From: JAIBCC01 sp963763855
GTDB taxonomy: Bacteria; Acidobacteriota; Blastocatellia; Pyrinomonadales; Pyrinomonadaceae
DNA length: 64,000 bases
Assembly: GCA_963763855.1 (NCBI GenBank)
Contig: CAVXPU010000005.1
Location: 2,356,001-2,420,000 of the forward strand
Direction of reading: 5' to 3'
The translations under genes were made by a program, and so were the position numbers. The notes beneath the pieces are model-generated. The model was not told the DNA's origin and searched no databases. It saw only the letters and a list, made by a program, of their open reading frames with translations. Positions 60,635 to 64,000 of the stretch are shown piece after piece; positions within the stretch are counted from its first letter, which is position 1, and every line of letters starts with the position of its first letter.

Positions 60635-60650
60635 TGCGGAAATTTTCGCA
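60635..60650. promoter_or_regulatory. Putative activator-binding palindrome between divergent sigma-54 promoters
   Basis: TGCGGAAATTTTCGCA, embedded in a longer palindrome (TTTGGTGCG and CGCACCAAA, 60630-60655). Its centre is about 84 bases from the left and 104 from the right predicted start site. Confidence 0.65.
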
Positions 60651-60722
60651 CCAAACTGGGAAACTTTTCCTAGATTTACCGAAAAACTGTAACTTTTGGG
60701 GATGATTTTGGCTTTTTTGATT

Positions 60723-60736
60723 GGAATAACAATTGC
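60723..60736 (+). promoter_or_regulatory. Likely sigma-54 promoter of a small gene
   Basis: GGAATAACAATTGC has exact GG-N10-GC spacing and TTGC, but AAT instead of CAC after GG, so it is the weakest of the six. Confidence 0.6.
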
Positions 60737-60808
60737 TTTAGTTATTTTGTTAAGCAATAAACTGAATCGGTAGGTTTTTGATCTAAACTTGAACTGAAAA
60801 GGAGATAG

Positions 60809-61051
60809 ATGATGCAGTCTGTTTTTAAACAAAATCGAATATTTCTTTCTTCCGAGCAAAGTAGGGAGATTTTTGGCAAGAAAATTGGTCTGGTCGGTAA
60901 TCTTTTCGGTTGCTGGCATGAAGACTTGAGCCGTCCTTTTGGGGTGGGACGCGGATCATACAGAACGTGTCTGAATTGCGGAGCACGCAGACATTTTGAT
61001 CCAAATACGTTGGTGACATCCGGCTCCTTCTATTTTCCGCCGGAAACTTAA
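60809..61051 (+). CDS. Small uncharacterised protein with Cys motif and CxxH-type residues
   Basis: An 80-residue protein with ATG at 60809, SD GGAG five bases upstream. It reads MMQSVFKQNRIFLSS, then GCWHEDLSRPFGVGRGSYRT, CLNCGARRHFDPNTLVTSGS and FYFPPET. Cys35, His37, Cys54 and Cys57 could form one zinc site; the GCWH, SRPF and SYRTCLNCGARR pattern recurs, as far as I recall, in small acidobacterial proteins without a named function. A sigma-54-like promoter and the palindrome precede it, so it joins the stress regulon. Confidence 0.65.
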   Translation: MMQSVFKQNRIFLSSEQSREIFGKKIGLVGNLFGCWHEDLSRPFGVGRGSYRTCLNCGARRHFDPNTLVTSGSFYFPPET

Positions 61052-61266
61052 TTCTCCGGACAAATTGGTTTTGAGATTAAAATTATCATCAAATCTTGGT
61101 TGAATTTTAATCGCTTGATTTTAGTGTGTTGTAAAATCAATCGAAAATTGTTTCAAAAAGCTAAGACTTTTCATATATATAATCAGCCTTTCAGTTTTCA
61201 AAAAATCCTTCAATCCGTTAAACTCTTTTTAGTTTCCAAAACTAATTTACAAGGGGTTTATATCGA
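61052..61266. other. Intergenic region
   Basis: AT-rich gap before the lipocalin gene; no feature can be named. The following gene has a weak SD (AAGGGG). Confidence 0.4.
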
Positions 61267-62451
61267 ATGAGTGAAGAAAACACATACCAAAATAATTTCA
61301 ACCAAATACTAAAAACAATCGAAAGCAATGCTGCCAATTTCTTTGAAGGAGTTGCTGAAACTTTTGTCGGAAAAGCGGATACATTGCGTGATGGAACGGA
61401 ATTTCATCCGGTTGAATTGCCGCGTGATCTTTACGCACATCGCCAGGCTCAAACCGAATGGTGGTATTACACCGGACACGCCGAAACGGATTCGGGAAAT
61501 CATTTTGGGTTCGAGTTTGTCTTTTTCAAACGTCGAACCGATTTAGACAAATTCAGTCTCGTTCCGGTTCGGCTATTGGGTAATCCGATCTACTTTGCAC
61601 ATTTTGCAATTACCGATTACAACGGCGAGAAGTTTCGCTATGCACATCGCAAAAGTGCCAATGGTTTGTTAGACTTACCGGCTTCGATGAGCGAGAAACA
61701 TTACCATTTACGGCTCGGCGATTGGACTATTCGGGAGTCAAAAGGTTCGCATGTTTTGCGTGCATCAATCGGCGATAAAGTTACTTTTGAAGCAACTCTT
61801 AAACCTGCGAAACCAGTCGTTCTAAATGGTAAAGACGGGAAAGGCGTTTCATTCAAAGATGAAGGCGAGGCTTCCCGGTATTTTAGTTATACGCGGATGG
61901 AAATGGACGGCGACATCGTTTGGAATGGTCAAACAGAGCATTTTTCCGGCTCGGCTTGGATGGATAGAGAATTTGGAACTTGGACTCCAACCGAAAATCA
62001 AAAGGGTTGGGATTGGTTTTCAATTCAGTTGGAAAACGGAACGGAATTGATGTGTTATCAACTTCGCAATGAAACGGGGGGAGTTTCGGCTTTCTCGAGC
62101 GGAACTTTCGTTGACATCGAGGGCACTTCGACATTTTTGTCCAATGAAGATTTCAAAATTGAGCCGACCGGATTTTGGAAATCGCGAAAAACCGATGCGA
62201 CATATCCAAGCGGTTGGAATTTATCAGTTCCAAAATTTGATATAAATCTCAAAGTTTTGCCCGTCATTGAAAATCAAGAATTGGATACTCGCGGCACGAC
62301 AATGATTGTCTATTGGGAAGGTGCTTGCGAGGTTAGAAGCGACGATAAATTACACAATGGCAAGGCTTACGTTGAACTTGTCGGCTACGACCGTTCGCAT
62401 GATGCTCCAAATTTAGCTTACTTTTTGATTGGAAATCAGTTTTCAAATTGA
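61267..62451 (+). CDS. AttH/CrtC-like lipocalin-type hydrolase (carotenoid 1,2-hydratase-like)
   Basis: A 394-residue protein without a signal peptide. HPVELPRDLYAHRQAQTEWW-YYTGHA is the family's N-terminal E-W-W-Y-x-x-G-H block; FGFEFVFFKRR, AHFAITDYNGEKFRYAHR, YFSYTRMEMDGDIVWNGQTE and GSAWMDREFG (conserved S-x-W-M-D-x-E) follow, then GWDWFSIQLENGTELMCYQLR. The double lipocalin-like fold is typical of AttH/CrtC proteins; CrtC adds water to carotenoids, AttH function is less clear. Neither carotenoid nor attachment genes are nearby, so I do not claim a substrate. Confidence 0.8.
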   Translation: MSEENTYQNNFNQILKTIESNAANFFEGVAETFVGKADTLRDGTEFHPVELPRDLYAHRQAQTEWWYYTGHAETDSGNHFGFEFVFFKRRTDLDKFSLVPVRLLGNPIYFAHFAITDYNGEKFRYAHRKSANGLLDLPASMSEKHYHLRLGDWTIRESKGSHVLRASIGDKVTFEATLKPAKPVVLNGKDGKGVSFKDEGEASRYFSYTRMEMDGDIVWNGQTEHFSGSAWMDREFGTWTPTENQKGWDWFSIQLENGTELMCYQLRNETGGVSAFSSGTFVDIEGTSTFLSNEDFKIEPTGFWKSRKTDATYPSGWNLSVPKFDINLKVLPVIENQELDTRGTTMIVYWEGACEVRSDDKLHNGKAYVELVGYDRSHDAPNLAYFLIGNQFSN

Positions 62452-62466
62452 TCGTTTTTTTGACTT

Positions 62467-62508
62467 GTTCATTGATTCATTGTGAAGTTTTTGCAGTGAA
62501 TCAATGAA
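62467..62508. terminator. Hairpin behind the AttH-like gene
   Basis: TTCATTGATTCATTG pairs with CAGTGAATCAATGAA around an 11-base loop; no strong T-tract follows. Confidence 0.55.
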
Positions 62509-62555
62509 TAAATGAACGGTTGAACCGATGCAACAATGATTTAACTTTTAACTTC

Positions 62556-62585
62556 TTGACACAATTCCTCTTGCAAACCTACACT
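62556..62585 (+). promoter_or_regulatory. Sigma-70-type promoter of pgsA
   Basis: TTGACA (62556-62561) and TACACT (62580-62585) with an 18-base spacer, 30 bases before the GTG start. Confidence 0.5.
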
Positions 62586-62614
62586 TAAATTTAGTTTCCG
62601 ACTTTTGAGGCGTT

Positions 62615-63349
62615 GTGAATTTACCAAATTACTTATCTCTAGCCCGCATTTTTTTAGTTCCATTTATAGTTGTAATTTTGCTCACTCCGCTTTCCGAAAA
62701 CTGGCTCGGAATTGAAAGATACACGCTCGCCATCTTCATTTTTATCGCCGCTTCTATTACCGATATTTTAGACGGACATCTGGCACGTCGCCGAAATCAA
62801 GTCTCAACTTTAGGTGCTTTGCTTGATCCCATAGCAGATAAATTACTCGTTTCTTCGGTTTTGATTTCTTTAGTTCAGCAGCATTTAGCACCGGCTTGGG
62901 CGGTTGTAATTATTCTAGGCAGAGAGTTTGCGGTTACAGGTTTGCGTTCGGTTGCGGCATCGGAAGGCTTAATCATTCATGCTCAAAAAATCGGCAAAGT
63001 AAAAATGTGGGCTCAATGCGTAGCGATTGTCGCTTTGCTGGTAGCCGGTGCAAGCGGAAACCCGCCAGTTTCAAATTTTGGCTGGTCTGTGCCGACAATT
63101 TGGTTTTGGCAAATTCCCGAAGTCCAATTAGCCTTCAAAAATTTCTCTGGTTTTTCACCAACCTCTGTCGATTGGCAGGTTTTCGGTTACTTAGTCGGTC
63201 GCGGAGCATTGTGGATTGCTGTGATTACTGCTTTATGGTCAATGTATGATTATTTCAAGATGTTTTTTGTTGAAAATAAACGTCGAAAAACTTTGAAAGA
63301 AAGAGTTTTTGGTGAGCCGAAAGTCCCCGAAATAACTGCAAACAAATAG
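62615..63349 (+). CDS. pgsA: CDP-diacylglycerol--glycerol-3-phosphate 3-phosphatidyltransferase
   Basis: A 244-residue integral membrane enzyme. The CDP-alcohol phosphotransferase signature D-G-x2-A-R-x8-G-x3-D-x3-D is met by DILDGHLARRRNQVSTLG with GALLDPIADKLLVSS following. The start NLPNYLSLARIFLVPFIVV and the block ILGREFAVTGLRSVAASEGL are typical of PgsA. The central 60 residues (SNFGWSVPTIWFWQIPEVQ) form an insert before the last helix. It makes phosphatidylglycerol phosphate for membrane lipids. Start is GTG at 62615. Confidence 0.9.
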   Translation: MNLPNYLSLARIFLVPFIVVILLTPLSENWLGIERYTLAIFIFIAASITDILDGHLARRRNQVSTLGALLDPIADKLLVSSVLISLVQQHLAPAWAVVIILGREFAVTGLRSVAASEGLIIHAQKIGKVKMWAQCVAIVALLVAGASGNPPVSNFGWSVPTIWFWQIPEVQLAFKNFSGFSPTSVDWQVFGYLVGRGALWIAVITALWSMYDYFKMFFVENKRRKTLKERVFGEPKVPEITANK

Positions 63350-63452
63350 CGACGCAAATTTCTTCGCATCGCTATTCACAATTGTTTCTCTATCAATCCT
63401 TCGAAACCTTTAGATAGATCATTAAAGAGTAATTCATTTGTCCCTATCGATT

Positions 63453-64000
63453 CTAATCGTTCAAAGTTGGATCCGTTTTATCGGCAGGCAGTCCTGATTT
63501 CTTAGCCGCGTGGATAACACCCATTTCATCAATATAAAACGACCGACCACCAGTTGACACAAGCGGAACAGCAGTGACATTAAAAGTCGCCGGCACATTG
63601 CTTGATGCATCTTTTTTTGATAACACAAATTTGTAACCGCTTTTTTGTCCACTTCCGAGATCTGCGGAAATTAGTTGTGATTGGCTCAGTTGGGTGAGCT
63701 CACCGAAATTCCCGGCACCTTTGGTTGCCTGATATGTAATTTCAGCACCATGAAGCACCTTGAGTGTTGAAATCGCACTTGCTTCATTTGCAGAGCCTTT
63801 TGCACCCACTAAACTTGGAACATATTTGGTTGAATCCGCTTCAACTATCTGATTCGAAGTTTCCAACACCGGATCAGCTTTGTCAGCGGGCAATCCGCTT
63901 TTGCTCGCGGCGTGAATTACGCCCGCTTCATCGATATAAAATGAACGTGCCCCGGTTGAAGAAACCCCGGTTGATACCATAGGAACGGCACTAATCTTAA
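63453..64000 (-). CDS. Pilin-like repeat protein, partial at window edge
   Basis: The frame is open through base 64000 (reading KISAVPMVSTG upstream of the first Met), so the N-terminus is outside. Two copies of one module are visible: ARSFYIDEAGVIHAASKSGL-PADKADP, and GRSFYIDEMGVIHAAKKSGL-PADKTDP at the C-terminus. Between them a type IV pilin-like domain reads ANEASAISTLKVLHGAEITY, GNFGELTQLSQSQLISADLG and SGYKFVLSKKDASSNVPATF. This layout is common in acidobacterial pseudopilin-like proteins. The duplication of the C-terminal module is notable. Confidence 0.65.
   Translation of the reverse strand, partial: KISAVPMVSTGVSSTGARSFYIDEAGVIHAASKSGLPADKADPVLETSNQIVEADSTKYVPSLVGAKGSANEASAISTLKVLHGAEITYQATKGAGNFGELTQLSQSQLISADLGSGQKSGYKFVLSKKDASSNVPATFNVTAVPLVSTGGRSFYIDEMGVIHAAKKSGLPADKTDPTLND

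Noticed and set aside
44105..61051. FNR/FixK-type (TTGAT-N4-ATCAA) sites as control of the stress island
   Set aside because: I found no convincing copy in the promoter regions checked; the sigma-54 motifs explain the region better.

Overview
The window looks like a chromosomal segment of a low-GC (by eye near 40%) Acidobacteriota genome, most likely class Blastocatellia. I infer this from the combination of a VWFA-related acidobacterial secreted protein, a 1313-residue Oar/TonB-type receptor with a carboxypeptidase-regulatory N-terminus, an imuA-imuB-dnaE2 mutasome, an OmpR-type winged-helix/TPR protein and a pilin-like repeat protein. There is no prophage, no intact insertion sequence and no CRISPR array.

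Layout. 0-5 kb: end of a System II cytochrome c biogenesis gene (CcsA), a membrane TPR protein, a secreted protein, an AAC(6')-like acetyltransferase, an S41/PDZ protein whose catalytic Ser and Lys are both gone, and ruvX. 5-10.6 kb: dnaE2 (reading frame broken twice), a REP-like repeat cluster, imuB, imuA and a decayed duplicate of the 3' end of ruvX. 10.6-15.6 kb: penicillin acylase, a lipoprotein cytochrome c, tRNA-Arg(TCG), and a TPR protein with a degenerate gluzincin site. 15.7-26.7 kb: TonB-type receptor and a 2115-residue alpha-2-macroglobulin. 26.9-32.4 kb: pspA with a membrane coiled-coil partner, an ATP-grasp enzyme, and two membrane TPR proteins, separated by several inverted-repeat elements. 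32.5-39 kb: ECF sigma factor, nested repeats, anti-sigma factor, winged-helix/TPR regulator, VWFA protein, vanadium-haloperoxidase-like protein. 39.2-43.9 kb: ABC exporter (ATPase, FtsX-type permease, HlyD adaptor).

44-61 kb is the most interesting part. It is a compact stress island: universal stress protein, thioredoxin 2, P2A-type cation ATPase, a BCAM0308-family protein, a formate/nitrite-type channel, DUF302 protein, a zinc-ribbon protein, a 49-residue metallothionein, alpha/beta hydrolase, erythromycin-esterase-family protein, B12-binding radical SAM protein, phosphoribosyltransferase, BON/SRPBCC and CBS domains, PEP synthase, Hsp20 and a pyridoxamine-oxidase-like flavoprotein. Its content resembles low-oxygen persistence loci such as lxa of Burkholderia cenocepacia. 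I find six sigma-54 (-24/-12) promoter matches, all with exact GG-N10-GC spacing, in front of its transcription units, and a shared palindrome close to TGCGGAAATTTTCGCA at about -84 to -104. This suggests one sigma-54 regulon under one enhancer-binding activator that is not encoded in the window.

61-64 kb: an AttH/CrtC-like lipocalin protein, pgsA, and a pilin-like repeat protein cut by the window edge.

Caution: at least six genes show single-base frame breaks, often at short homopolymers. That pattern fits consensus errors of a long-read assembly better than real decay, so I describe these as interrupted frames rather than dead genes.
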